Assembly (NCBI GenBank): GCA_000151295.1
Contig: GG745338.1
Span: 429,334 to 493,333 of the forward strand
DNA: 64,000 nucleotides
Reading direction: 5' to 3'
DNA from: Allomyces macrogynus ATCC 38327
Lineage: Eukaryota; Blastocladiomycota; Blastocladiomycetes; Blastocladiales; Blastocladiaceae
The notes below the pieces were generated by a model, which had not been told where the DNA came from, ran no database searches, and saw only the letters and a list, made by a program, of their open reading frames with translations. This document shows, piece by piece, positions 1 to 13,363 of the stretch (position 1 is its first letter; every line of letters starts with the position of its first letter). A program made the translations under genes and the position numbers.

Positions 1-840
1 TTCATCCAAGTCCAGATCTTGTCGCGCAACCAGGCGATTGAAGTGCGCAACCTCGAGACGCAGACCGAGCAGCTGCGGAAGAACCTGCTGCTCATGCGAC
101 AGACGGCCATGAGCAACGCCGTCGATTACGAGAAGCGCATCAAGACCATGACCGTGTCCAAGTACCTGCAAGAACAGCAACAAACAGGCGGCGGCGGTGG
201 CGGCGCGACGAGCGTAGGGCCCGGGCCCGACGGCTTGGATCGGCTCATGGACATTGCGCTATTCGCCAACCAGCAACGAACCGGCCGCTCACGCGTCACG
301 TCGCCCAATTCGGCCACGTCGTCCAGGACCGCGCGGCAGGGCGACGACGACGCCATGTCGATCACGTCCGCGTCGAGCAGCACCTCGCCGCAAAAGCACG
401 ACCTGTACCATCCGCGCCCGCAACGTACCAGTTCTGGATCGGGTCAGGGCTCGTCGGGATCCAACCCGTCGGGCGGATCTGCGCAGGCCGCCGCGGCGCG
501 TCGCGCGCCGCGTGCACCACCATCGAACAGCGGCCAAGATGTGTTTGAGCGACTGGCCAAGACGTTCACCGTGGCGTCGCAGGCCAAGGTGCGCGACCGT
601 GACTCGGTCCAGCACGACTCGGGCGACCTGACGAGCGTGTTTACGAGCGCGAACGCACCACCGGGCGCCGACCTAACGCGGCGCATGTCGCACGACCGCG
701 GGCTCGGCGGGTTCAATGGGTCCGGGTCGGTGGTCAACTTGGCTCCACCTGTGGAAACGTCGGCGTCCGGGTCGGCGCCGCGCCCCGCGGGCGAGCTGGA
801 GATCCGAGACGTGGTCATGGGCGAGGAGGATTCGTACTGA
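1..840 (+). CDS. 3' part of an unrecognised coiled-coil protein with a Ser/Gly-rich tail
   Basis: The frame is open from the first base of the window, so the 5' end lies outside it; the TGA stop is at 838-840. The visible 279 residues begin with about 55 charged, heptad-like residues (LETQTEQLRKNLLLMRQ, then YEKRIKTM) that look like the end of a coiled coil. A glycine run follows, then a long low-complexity Ser/Pro/Arg tail with short motifs such as DVFERLAKTFTVASQ. I see no catalytic motif and do not recognise the family. Codon use is GC-rich like that of its neighbours, and the frame has no internal stop or obvious intron. It is convergent with SDO1 on the other strand. Confidence 0.7.
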   Translation, partial: FIQVQILSRNQAIEVRNLETQTEQLRKNLLLMRQTAMSNAVDYEKRIKTMTVSKYLQEQQQTGGGGGGATSVGPGPDGLDRLMDIALFANQQRTGRSRVTSPNSATSSRTARQGDDDAMSITSASSSTSPQKHDLYHPRPQRTSSGSGQGSSGSNPSGGSAQAAAARRAPRAPPSNSGQDVFERLAKTFTVASQAKVRDRDSVQHDSGDLTSVFTSANAPPGADLTRRMSHDRGLGGFNGSGSVVNLAPPVETSASGSAPRPAGELEIRDVVMGEEDSY

Positions 841-1080
841 ACCGGAGGTATCGCTGGGCGACCCCCTGGGTTCCTTTGGGCGTGTGTAATCTGCTTTCGC
901 CGTTGCTTGCTTTTTTCATTTCCTTGGTTGTGACCGGTTCTTCCCTCTCCTTCCACCGACCACTCGTCTTGCTTGTGTATCTCCGTTCGTTGTCGCAGCC
1001 ATTTCGTTGCTATCTCTCTCTACCTGCCCGCACGCGTCGCACGATCCAACTCAGTGGCATTGCACGGTCGATCTTCCCGG

Positions 1081-1133
<53 letters not shown>

Positions 1134-1263
1134 ATATCAGCAATGGATCTCCACGATGGACGTTTGCATTGCTCTTTTTGCAGAGCTCGTGTACTTGCGT
1201 TCGCTCTTCTAAGAAAGCCCAACAGCGACTTGATAAATTAAACACACCCGCTCCATTCCAATC
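841..1263. other. Convergent 3' spacer
   Basis: This 423-bp stretch lies between the stop of the coiled-coil gene (+) and the stop of SDO1 (-), so it should hold both 3' UTRs. It is pyrimidine-rich on the + strand and contains the T50 run listed separately. No gene is visible; the apparent poly-Phe and poly-Lys frames are translations of the homopolymer. Confidence 0.7.
1083..1132. repeat. Uninterrupted T50 homopolymer
   Basis: Fifty consecutive T on the + strand (A50 on the minus strand), flanked by GG and GATATC. It lies about 130 bp past the SDO1 stop, in SDO1's sense direction a genomic poly(A). SDO1 keeps its introns, so it is not simply a retrocopy tail. The exact length may be inaccurate because homopolymers are prone to sequencing and assembly error. 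Confidence 0.9.
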
Positions 1264-2168
1264 TTACAGCTGCTCCTCGCCGTCGGCCACCTGGCTCAAA
1301 TTCAACAAATCGAGCCGTCCGCGGCCCTTGGTCTCGGCCTGGACCAAATCCGTCAGAGTGCGGTAATGCCCCGGGTCAATCCAACCCGCGACTTCCCACT
1401 CGGAACTCGTCCAGACGTCGTCGTCGACGGTGGCAAACAGCGGTACGACGCGATCCTTGACGCGCTTCCCGTCCTTGGCTGGGAGCACGAGCCGCACGCG
1501 CATGCGCGCGCGCTCGATTGGCAGCGTGCCCGACGCCTGAATGTCGCGAATAATGTCGAGCGCCTGCACCTTGGCGGGTTTCGTCGGGTGCACGTTCACG
1601 TGCAGTTCCTGCATGGCCTTTTCAATGAGCGTGACCGGGTACGGCCGTTTGGTGTCCGGGTTCACGCATTTTTCGGAAATGATGGTCGCTATGTCCTTGT
1701 AGAGGTTGGACAGGGTCTGCGATCGCTCGCGCTCGGAGACTTGTAACTCACCCTTTTTCAGGATCTGCGATGGTGGGGAAGAGTGAACATCGTGGCCTCG
1801 AAGAGGAGGAGCTCAACGCGCAACGGGATCGGATCGCGTACCTCAATGCAAATTGCGTCCTGGTCGGTCGTCTTGAACGCCTTTTCGAGGTCATCGGTCT
1901 TGGCGAGCTGGCCCTTGGACACGTTTACGAACACAGAGTGCGTTTGCAGGACGTTGTCGAGGTCGGTTTCCCTGTCGACCGATTTTGGCTCGCGTCAGTC
2001 CAATGGCGGTGGCTATCGCAATCCGTGGTTCGGCACGTACACGCCGTTGCGCCACTCAATGACCTTGTTCTTGTAGCAGGCAATCTCGAATCGCTTGCCG
2101 CTGCGCTTGAACCGCACGACCGAGACGTTGGTAAGCTTGACTTGGTTGGTGGGCGTGAAGATGGACAT
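1264..2168 (-). CDS. SDO1: Ribosome maturation protein Sdo1/SBDS
   Basis: SBDS family protein; with the GTPase Efl1 it releases Tif6/eIF6 from pre-60S subunits in the cytoplasm. Three exons, 2168-2041, 1971-1842 and 1764-1264, give 252 residues, the usual family length (about 250). The N-terminus [20 protein letters not shown], then [16 protein letters not shown], is the FYSH domain signature. Exon 2 supplies [14 protein letters not shown], and exon 3 carries [19 protein letters not shown] and the C-terminal domain ending [13 protein letters not shown]. The introns (1972-2040, 1765-1841) start GTACGTGCC and GTACGCGAT and end in CAG; the first splits the Val codon of NGVE. The ATG at 2168 is chosen because the family begins there. 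Identification is firm; intron ends rest on frame and family alignment. Confidence 0.95.
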
Positions 2169-2984
2169 GGCGGCAGTCGGGCTCAGCGACGGGGGGATCG
2201 GTCGTTGCAAGAGATTGGTTGGAGCGACTGCAGCAAGCTTTGGTATATAAATCCTGGCTCGTCGTCGTCGTCAGCAGATCCGCGTCGTGGGGGTCGACGT
2301 CGATGACTTGACCAGGACCGAATGATTCAAACCAAGCCTGTGCTGCGCCACAGTCACAGGATGGTCGTGGCAGGACGGTGACGCAGACTGCGTTCAGTCT
2401 GCAACGGAGTTCGTCGGAATCTCACAGACGGAGGCGGAATCCAAGGTTTCGCACCCCGCAAAGGCCATTCGAGGCTTGCCCTTGTGGTTTGAGGCTGGCA
2501 TCTGAAAGTCACCTACGTCACTGACCCAGAGGGATTTAGGATCGTGCACATCCCAACTTATTGTGGACAGGACATGGGGACGACGGCGACCGTCCGAGCG
2601 GGAGCGCCCGCAGGCCGCCCAACAGCAATTGATGCCGCAAACATGCTTTCTCTTGCGTCAAGGTATGAATCCCATAGCTTGGGAGGGCTCCTGACCCGTG
2701 TCCAAGAAACAAAGAGGATAAGGAACGATAGAAACAGCTCGTGCGGGAGTGCCCGCGGGCCCAGGCGCTGCGGGTAAACATAGATGTGCCTGGGCAACGT
2801 ATAAATCCCATAACTTGGGAGGGCTCCGGAGCGATCCTTTTTTGCTCGTGGTGGATGGTTGGGTCAAGCAAGTCTCGGGTGAATGAAGGGCCATGACGCT
2901 CGCTTGCAGAGCAACGACGCTCAAAATCACGATCACAATCACGATTTGATTGCCAAACCAAAACCCACCACGACCGGCACCCGA
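2169..2984. other. Spacer upstream of SDO1 and downstream of PRP2, partly repetitive
   Basis: About 0.8 kb between the SDO1 start and the PRP2 stop. A TATA-like TTTATATACC on the minus strand near 2240-2250 could serve SDO1. The second half (about 2580-2840) holds two diverged copies of a roughly 140-bp repeat, listed separately. No coding frame is convincing. Confidence 0.6.
2590..2835. repeat. Two diverged tandem copies of a ~140-bp unit
   Basis: The motif around 2664-2691 (ATCCCATAGCTTGGGAGGGC) recurs at 2800-2827 with only a few changes. A second shared block, GCGGGAGCGCCCG near 2597 and GCGGGAGTGCCCG near 2742, precedes it in each copy. Spacing is 136-145 bp. The rest of the unit is strongly diverged. 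It could be an old tandem duplication or two fragments of a dispersed repeat; no other copy is seen in the window. Confidence 0.6.
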
Positions 2985-6170
<3,186 letters not shown>

Positions 6171-6684
6171 GGCGGTGGGTCGGCTGGTGGTAGTCGTTTG
6201 CAGGGACGCCGAGTTCGGATGGGCGGGTGGGGGTCGCGGCGGGCCACGTTCGCGGCTGCTGGCAAGCGTTTGCGGTAACTGTCGACCAACGAGATGCGCT
6301 GGGCGTTGAGGATTTGCCGGGTCGAAGCGGTGCGTGGTCGTTTGCGTTGGCCTGGTGCAGCGTTCAAGCAGGTCTGACTGGGAAGTGTGCCGCATCCAAG
6401 TCATCCGCTGCCGTGGTCGTCTTGTCGTTGGCTGCCTGCCAGCTTTGCTGCCATTTCTCGCGGCTCGTTGCTCCAGCACAAGCGCGCTGTCCCAAGCGAA
6501 TAAAACAGATTCAAGACAGAACGAAACCGGGTATGGACTGGACTCATACAAGAAACCACAAACAACCGCGTCCCGCGCCTTTCGCGCGGGCGCCCAGCTC
6601 CTCGCGTCGCGGCGGCCTCGCTCTTCATCGCGCCCCTTGACGCGTCGTGCGGCGCCTTGTCACCGTCGCGCTGCGTTTCCTCCT
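6171..6684. other. Spacer upstream of PRP2
   Basis: About 510 bp between the PRP2 start and the stop of the next minus-strand gene. It should hold the PRP2 promoter and the 3' UTR of the four-helix membrane protein gene. No gene, repeat or clear regulatory element is visible. Confidence 0.5.
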
Positions 6685-7336
6685 TCAGCTGATGCGCGAC
6701 CGGAACGCGAGCCCCCAGACGACGGCAATCAGCGGGAAATGCAGGACCGACATAACGAGCCGCAACCAGTGCGAGTCGGTCACAAACTCGGCGACGAGCC
6801 AGAGCGCGCCGAGCGCAAACGCGACCCAGGTCAGCGTCACGGTCGCAGCCGTCGGGCCAAACCTGCCATTCGACGAATGTGTCACACGAAGATCCCGATC
6901 AAGCTCTACCTGCGCGAAGTAACGTACCCGAGCGCCGTGACCACGACGGCCGAGAGGACCAGAATGAAGTTCGTGCGCGCGGCGCGCACGGCGCGGCGGC
7001 ACTTGTCAGCCCAGACCGATTCCTTGGGGTTCACTTGGCCGCCGGCCGCGGTGATGGCGGCAATCTCGTCGCTGCGCGATCGGGTGCCGGCAAACAGGTA
7101 GAGCGCGAGCAGCAGCACTTGCCAGACGAGCAGCGACGTGTAGGCCGCGATCCACATGGCTGGCGCACGCACGGGAGGGCGCCAGGTCAGTCGCTGATTG
7201 TGAGCGGCGAGTCCTCGCACATGCTACACGTACACCGCTGCTTTGTCGACTCGTAGTCGGTGCCGCCGTGAAACGTGGCGCCGTGCAGGTCGCCGGTGGC
7301 GGCGCGCGCGGCCGCGTCGTAGATGGCCGAGGACAT
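6685..7336 (-). CDS. Small four-helix membrane protein of unknown function
   Basis: Three exons, 7336-7234, 7159-6928 and 6862-6685, give 170 residues. The N-terminal 35 residues (MSSAIYDAAARAATGDLHGA) are soluble. Four hydrophobic segments follow: WIAAYTSLLVWQVLLLALYL, FILVLSAVVVTALG, TLTWVAFALGALWLVAEFV and VMSVLHFPLIAVVWGLAF. A polar Lys/Arg-rich loop (SVWADKCRRAVRAARTN) lies between helices 1 and 2. Introns 7160-7233 (GTACGT...CAG) and 6863-6927 (GTACGT...CAG) restore one frame and remove in-frame stops. No family recognised; location in an internal or plasma membrane is an inference from the helices only. The N-terminal exon is the least certain part. Confidence 0.65.
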
Positions 7337-7838
7337 GGTGGAGGTGATGGTGGTGGTGGGCCGGGTGCGCGTGCGTGTGCGCGTGGTTGGGGCGTGGGTC
7401 GACGGGCGGGGTCGTTTGAAGGCGATGCAGTGCTGGTAACGGGCAGCGTTCACGGTGTGGATGATGAGCCGCGGTGCGCGAGGAGGAGAGGATGCGCCGG
7501 GACGGGGGCGGGCTCGCAAGCTGGGGCGCGAGGAGCAGCTGGTGAGCGGAGAGAAAACACGAGAGGAGCCAGCCGTGCCGCGGTCGGTTCGTGGCCTGAT
7601 CCCGGCCGTGATGCGCGCGACGCGTTGTGTCTCGGCCGGTGCCGCCTTGATCGCTCCATGTCTCACTTGCCACGTCCGGCTCGCAACGCTGAGCATAGCT
7701 TTGATCGCTCCTGTCGCTCCTGCCGCTCCTGCCGACGCTGACCGCGCTGTTCGCGCTGCCAACCACCACCACCACCACCGCCTCCAAACCAGATCAGTGC
7801 ACCAAAACCGGATTCATAATCCCATGCATCCCATCCAA

Positions 7839-7875
7839 CCCCCCCCCCCCCCCCCCTCCTCCTCCTCCTCCTCAC
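7839..7875. repeat. C18 run followed by a (TCC)n microsatellite
   Basis: Eighteen C (7839-7856) followed directly by TCC repeats up to the stop codon of the cyclin gene at 7872-7874. It lies in the cyclin 3' UTR. The copy number may be unreliable in the assembly. Confidence 0.85.
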
Positions 7876-10233
7876 CTCGGTGCACTCGCGCCATCATCTG
7901 CCCCATTTCGCCTCAGATGCCCCGGCATTGGCATCCCCGGGGCCGCAGTCGCATCTGGGACCCACCCATGCGCCGGCGACGGCGCACCACCGAGCGGCAT
8001 CGTGGGCGTGGGCGTATCCGCGGCATGCGTGAGAAACGCAATCGACAAACTCGGCGCGCGTGCGGGCGGCGTCGACCGTGCGCGTTTCGCTGGCGGTGGC
8101 ATCTGCTGCAATGCAGCGATTGCCGCGGGGGACCGCGCAGTCACGTCGGTCGGGGTCGCGGCGGGCCGCCCGCGTTTCGAGGCACTGCGCGGACTCGCTG
8201 CCGCGGCTGGCGGGACCGGGTCGACGTCCATGGGCATTTGCACGGCGCGTGGCGGCAGGGGCGGGACGGCCACGGGCAGCGGAACAGTGACGGGCGCTGA
8301 GACGGGCACGGCGTGCAGCGGCAGCCCACCGGCGATCGCCGCGACGAGCGACCCGCCGGCGCGCGGCATATCGGCGATATCGCTGTAGGCGCGCGGGAGG
8401 GGCGGCGGCGCGGTAACCGGCGGCGGCGGGAGCGGCATGGGCATCGCTGGCGGCGTGGCCCCGTTACTCGCGGGCGAGGCCGATGCCCTGGCCGCGGCGG
8501 CAGCTCGAATCAGTGCGGCCGCGCGCGACGGTGACGGCTCGAGCTGGTTTTCCGGCGAGAGCGTCTCGTGCGCTGGTTTCGCGCGCACGTGGCTCGGCAG
8601 CGTGTCGCGCACGTTCGACTGCGCGACGAGCGAGTGCGACAGGTACCCGGCGCCACCAAGCCCGCCGGACGGCGGGAGCGCGAGTGCAGCCGCGGCCGCG
8701 GCCATTGCGTGGATCGGGTGCCGCGAGGTCGACGAGGGCGGCGCCATGCTGCCGGCGCGCTTGCTTGCTGTGACGTGCGCAGGCCACGGGCCGAGCACGG
8801 TCGCCGGGAACGGCGCGGCGGCGGCGGCCGTGGAGGCGGTCGTTGCCACATGTGCGGCGGCAGCGGCGGACCCCATGGCAGCCGCGGCGGCGGCCCCGGC
8901 CCACGCGGCGGTTTCCGCGGGCGAGACGGGCGGCAGGAACTCAAATGCAAGAATCACGTCGTGCGCAACGGCGAGCCCGGACTCGCGCGCGTGGTGCCCC
9001 TGGTTGATGTGCGCGACGAGCAGCGCCGACCACNNNNNNNNNNNNNNNNNNNNNNNNNNNNNNNNNNNNNNNNNNNNNNNNNNNNNNNNNNNNNNNNNNN
9101 NNNNNNNNNNNNNNNNNNNNNNNNNNNNNNNNNTTGATTTCGCGCGCGGGCAACCCGGAAATCGTCGACCACGCCCGGTTCGAGTAGTTCTTGTCCTGCA
9201 AAAACTTGGACGCCATCATGAGCGAAATGAGGAAGAGGCGCCGCCCGCACGAGTCGAGGCCGCGCGGTGGGGAAGAAGACGCGGCAGGGCTGGGAGCCGA
9301 TGGTGATTGTGCTGCGGTGGGCGCAGCGGCCGACGCCGACGCCGACGCCGCGGGCAGTGGTGGCGGGACGGCCGCGCCCGGACCAAGCGCGGCACTCGCG
9401 AGGACTGACGCGGAGCTGCTGGCACCTCCACTTCCACCAGCGGCCGCGGCCATGGCGAGTTCGGGTGGCGACGGCAGTCCAGCCGACCCGCCATTCGCCG
9501 CGAGCGCGGCCACCGCCGCCGCCCTGGCCGCGGCCAACGCGGCGGCACGCTGTGCGATACGTCGTCTCGCGGCGCGGTACTTGAACAGGTAAAACAGCGC
9601 GAGCTGCAGCGTGGAAAACGACGACTTAGACCGGCGCAGAATCTCGGCAATAAAGTCGTGCAACGGCACGGTTGGCTCGACGGCGGGTTTGGGCGTGAGC
9701 GCGCCAATGATTTCGGCGGCCGTTCGGACGAGCGCGTGCACAAACTCTTGCTTGCGCAGTGTTTGTGGGGTGCGCGCCACTGGGGTTGGTGCCGCGGTGC
9801 CGGGCGCGCCGGCGCCCGTCGCGGGCTGCCAGTTGGCCGCGAGGAATTGCTGCGTCTGCGGCGGGGCCTCGGTTGACGGCGCGCTTGCGTCGGCGTCGTC
9901 GGATGCGGCCGCGGGAGCTGGAGCAGGTGCAGGGGCGGGAGGTGCCGGAGCCGGGCCCGGGCGCGGTGGTGGCAGTGGCATGGCCATGGCCATAGCGGCC
10001 GTCGTCGTCGAGGATGACGGCGTGCTTGAGCGCAGGGGCGGTACTGCAGCCATGATGCTGGGCGAAGCGTTGGAGGAGGTGGAGGCAGTCGTTGGCGGCG
10101 GTGGTGGCGGACAAGCGCTGGCCGTTGCCGTGTGCCGTGGAGACCCAATAGGGTTCAACAAGTGTCGCGCGGCTGCGTCGCCCTTGGTGGAGCACGGAGC
10201 GACGGCGTCGGCGCGCGCAGCGGGCGAGAGCAT
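7872..10233 (-). CDS. Pho80/Pcl-type cyclin, interrupted by an assembly gap
   Basis: Cyclin partner for a Pho85/CDK5-like kinase. A Pro/Ala/Thr-rich N-terminal region (about 190 residues from the ATG at 10233, MLSPAARADAV) is followed by a Pho80-family cyclin box: RKQEFVHALVRTAAEIIGAL, then LHDFIAEILRRSKSSFSTLQ, LALFYLFKYRAARRR, an Ala/Ser-rich insert, then CGRRLFLISLMMASKFLQDK and NYSNRAWSTISGLPAREI. The frame then enters 100 N (9034-9133). It resumes as WSALLVAHINQGHHARESG and runs on as a ~370-residue Ala/Pro-rich tail to the stop at 7872. The end of the cyclin box (normally NELE and the next helix) should lie in the gap, so the true length is unknown. The long inserts and tail resemble Pcl5/Clg1-like fungal cyclins more than Pho80 itself. 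Confidence 0.8.
9034..9133. other. Assembly gap of 100 N
   Basis: Exactly 100 N, the conventional size for a gap of unknown length. It interrupts the cyclin box of the flanking gene, whose coding frame is open on both sides. Confidence 0.99.
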
Positions 10234-11523
10234 GGCCCGACGAGGCGGCGTCGGCCTCGGCGGCAGCAGGTGCTTGCAGGATGACAGCGGGGCGCGCGGC
10301 AGTGGCAGCGGGCGCGGTGGCAGCGTCAATCCGTGGTGGTGCCGGGTCGAGAGGCAAGGAGGGTCGCGCGGGCGAAGCGCACGGCCGGCGTGCGCACGTC
10401 GAGCGCTGGTTGGTTGCGAGCAGGGCGGGTCGCGAGCGTGGTGCGCCTTGAGCGCGCGGTGTGGACGAGCTGGTGGTGCAGGTGGAGGAGGTGGTTCGGG
10501 AGCGGGAGGTGCTTTCGCGAGTGACGGTGGTGGCGGCGCGGCAAAGCACGACAAGCGAGAGGCGGGGCGAGCCCTCGAGTGCGCACAGCACACGGGCCAC
10601 TGCACCGATCGATGGCCGCCTTGAACTCGGCTCTTCGCGCTCGTCGTCGTGGCAGCACGACCACAAGACGGTCGGTCGGAGCTGGCCGCGTCGCGCTGGT
10701 GAGAATGCGGTGAGTCGCGCGCGCGTCGTGGTCGACAGAGCGGTCGTCCCGCGGCCGCGACGGGTGCGGTTTGGCTTCCTCGCGCAGCACACGCACCGTC
10801 TACTCTTCGATGCTCGCGCAGCACACGCACCGTCTTCTCTTTGATGTGTGCAAACATCCACCACCACCGTGTCTCGCCCACGTCGTCGTCGTCAGCTTCG
10901 TCGTCGCCGCCGCTGCCCGTCGCCGTTGCTTCCATCAACCGTCGAGCCGCACGCCCCGCCGCCAACCAACCGCACGCACGCGCCGACGCTCTCGCGCAAC
11001 TCGCCTCCCCCGCGCGCCGGCACGAATCCCCGCGCCACGACACCGCGCGGCCACGTCACCGCGCTTGCGGGGGTGACGAGAGGGGAGCGTCGCGATGGTG
11101 GTGGTTTGAAGCGACGGATCGGTGGAGAGCTGCCGCGCCCTGCCAACGATCCAGCAGAATCGGCGGACCGTGGTCCACATGGCTGCGGGCCCTGCCGATA
11201 CCTGCTCATGTGGCCGCGCCACGCGTACAGGCGGCCGAGTCTTCGTCGGGAGAGTTGTGGCGCGTGCGGACGCGTGCACGAAGCGACAGGCGTGGCAGGT
11301 GCGACACGTGTTCTGATCCTGGCTTGACCGAGCCCGGCCAGCTCCGCGCCTGCCTGGCAGTCTCCCGGCTTCTCCCGGCATCACGGGCCAACCCCAGGTC
11401 CCCGGGTCCTCGTTGCTGCCCTGCGGCACGCGCCGTCCCCCAACACCGGCACGCCGGGCCCGGCTCCTCTCTCTCCTCGTCTCGCGCGTTGCTCGTTCTC
11501 TCTTCACCAAACCGACCTGCACG
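10234..11523. other. Divergent spacer between the cyclin and MMSDH genes
   Basis: About 1.3 kb that must carry the promoters of the cyclin (-) and of methylmalonate-semialdehyde dehydrogenase (+). It is GC-rich and pyrimidine/purine-skewed, with several spurious frames but no family-like protein. A 34-bp direct duplication (10779-10846) is the only structure I can point to. Confidence 0.55.
10779..10846. repeat. 34-bp direct tandem duplication
   Basis: The 34-bp unit starting CTCGCGCAGCACACGCACCG at 10779 is repeated at 10813 with two differences (TCTACTCTTCGATG against TCTTCTCTTTGATG). It lies about 550 bp upstream of the cyclin start, so it could duplicate a regulatory element. That role is a guess. 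Confidence 0.85.
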
Positions 11524-13363
11524 ATGCTCGCTGCAACGTCCGCCCGCCCCGCGACCGCCGCGCTCGCTGCCGCGCTGGCCCGCCGCTCGCTGGCCTCGGC
11601 CGCCGCGCCGCCCAAGGTCAAGTCGATCATCAACGGCGAGGTCTTCGAGTCGAGCTCGAATGTTTGGCACAAGGTCGTTGACCCGGCCACGCAAGAGGTC
11701 GTCTGCCTCGTCCCAGAATCGACCAAGGACGAAATGGAGGCGGCCGCCAAGTCGGCTGCTGAGACGTTCAAGACGTGGTCCAAGTCGACGGTTCTGACGC
11801 GGCAAAAGGTACTGTCGCGCTTGCTTTTGCCGCGCAAAATTGGGTGGAGAGGTCCTAAAATCGGGTGGAATTGCGAAAACTGACGACAATTCCGCGGCTC
11901 GAAAAGGTCATGCTCGACCTCCAGGCGCTCATTCGCCGCGACACCGACCTGCTCGCCGCTTCCATCACGCGCGAGCAGGGCAAAACGCTCGCCGACGCGC
12001 GCGGCGACGTTTTCCGTGGTCTGCAAGTCGTCGAGCACGCGGCCGCTATGCCGACGCTGCAAATGGGCGAGCACCTGCCCGTCGCGACCGACATGGACAC
12101 CTACACGATTCGCCAGCCTCTCGGCGTCACGGCTGGCGTGTGCCCCTTCAACTTCCCCGCCATGGTACGTTCTTTTTGCTCGATTATGATGTTACCGGTC
12201 ATGCATTTCTAACCTCAACGTGTATGTGCGCAGATCCCGCTCTGGATGTTCCCGATGGCCACGGCCACGGGCAACACGATGGTCCTGAAGCCGTCGGAGC
12301 GCGACCCGTCGGCGGCCGTGCACCTCGTGCAGCTCGCGCACGAGGCGGGGCTGCCTAACGGCGCCGTCAACGTGATTCACGGCACGCACGACGCCGTCAA
12401 CTTTGTCTGCGACCACCCGGCGATCAAGGCCATTTCGTTTGTCGGCGGTGACCGCGCCGGCAAGCACATTTTCGCGCGTGGCACCGCCAACGGCAAGCGC
12501 GTGCAGGCCAACTTGGGCGCCAAGAACCACGCCGTGATCCTCCCCGACTGCAACGTGAACGCGACGCTCAATGCCCTCGTCGGTGCCGCGTTCGGCGCCG
12601 CAGGACAGCGGTGCATGGCCCTACCCGTGGCCATTTTCGTCGGTAAGGCGCGTGAAATGATCCCAGAACTCGTTGAGCGCGCCAAGAAGCTTAAGGTGTC
12701 GGCCGGGTGCGAGCCCGACACGGACGTCGGCCCATTGATCTCGGCGGCCGCGCTGCAGCGCGCCGAGTCGATTGTCGCCGACTCGGAGAAGCTCGGCGCT
12801 CGCGTCGTCCTCGACGGCCGCGGGATCAAGGTGGAGAAGTACCCGAACGGCCACTTCCTGGGCCCCACGATCGTCGTGCAGCCCGCGGCCAAGTCGTTGG
12901 CCGAGACGACGCAGTTGCCGTGCTACACCGAGGAAATCTTCGCGCCCGTCTTGACGATTCTTGAGGCCGATACGCTCGACCAGGCGCTTGAGCTGATCAA
13001 CGCCAACAAGTACGGGAACGGCACGGCCGTGTTCACCAACTCGGGTGCGGCCGCGCGCAAGTTTGCGATGGAGGTGGACGTCGGCCAGGTCGGAATCAAT
13101 GTCCCGATCCCGGTGCCGCTGCCCATGTTTGCGTTCACGGGCTCGCGCGGGTCGATTCAGGGGGATATCAACTTTTACGGCAAGTCGGGCGTGAACGTAC
13201 GTGGACGACTTTGGTGGGCGGATATTGGGTGGACAAGGACGGGACTGACTTGCTCGACTTCATCGTGTAGTTCTACACGCAGATCAAGACTGTCACGGCG
13301 CTGTGGAAGGCTGAGGACGCGGTCTCAAGCCAGGCCAATGTCGTCATGCCGACCATGAAGTAA
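11524..13363 (+). CDS. ALDH6A1: Methylmalonate-semialdehyde dehydrogenase (acylating), mitochondrial
   Basis: CoA-dependent aldehyde dehydrogenase converting methylmalonate and malonate semialdehydes to propionyl- and acetyl-CoA in valine, uracil and beta-alanine breakdown. Four exons, 11524-11808, 11907-12164, 12234-13196 and 13271-13363, give 532 residues. The first ~28 residues ([20 protein letters not shown]) look like a mitochondrial presequence. Family motifs are [67 protein letters not shown], and the nucleophile Cys near residue 308 in [11 protein letters not shown]. The C-terminal [11 protein letters not shown] and [16 protein letters not shown] are typical of this subfamily. The three introns begin GTACTG, GTACGT and GTACGT. 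The ATG at 11524 is chosen because it gives the presequence. Gene symbol is that of the animal orthologue. Confidence 0.95.

Noticed and set aside
876..1366. Open frames encoding poly-Phe or poly-Lys
   Set aside because: They are translations of the T50 run; the flanking sequence shows no coding pattern.
1083..2168. SDO1 as a retrocopy with a genomic poly(A) tail
   Set aside because: The gene keeps two introns with good splice sites, so it is not a processed copy.
6334..7101. 255-codon + strand frame
   Set aside because: Antisense to the four-helix membrane protein exons; Arg-rich composition typical of a shadow frame.
9191..10624. Long + strand Ala/Gly-rich frames over the cyclin gene
   Set aside because: Antisense shadows of the Ala/Pro-rich cyclin tail and N-terminus.
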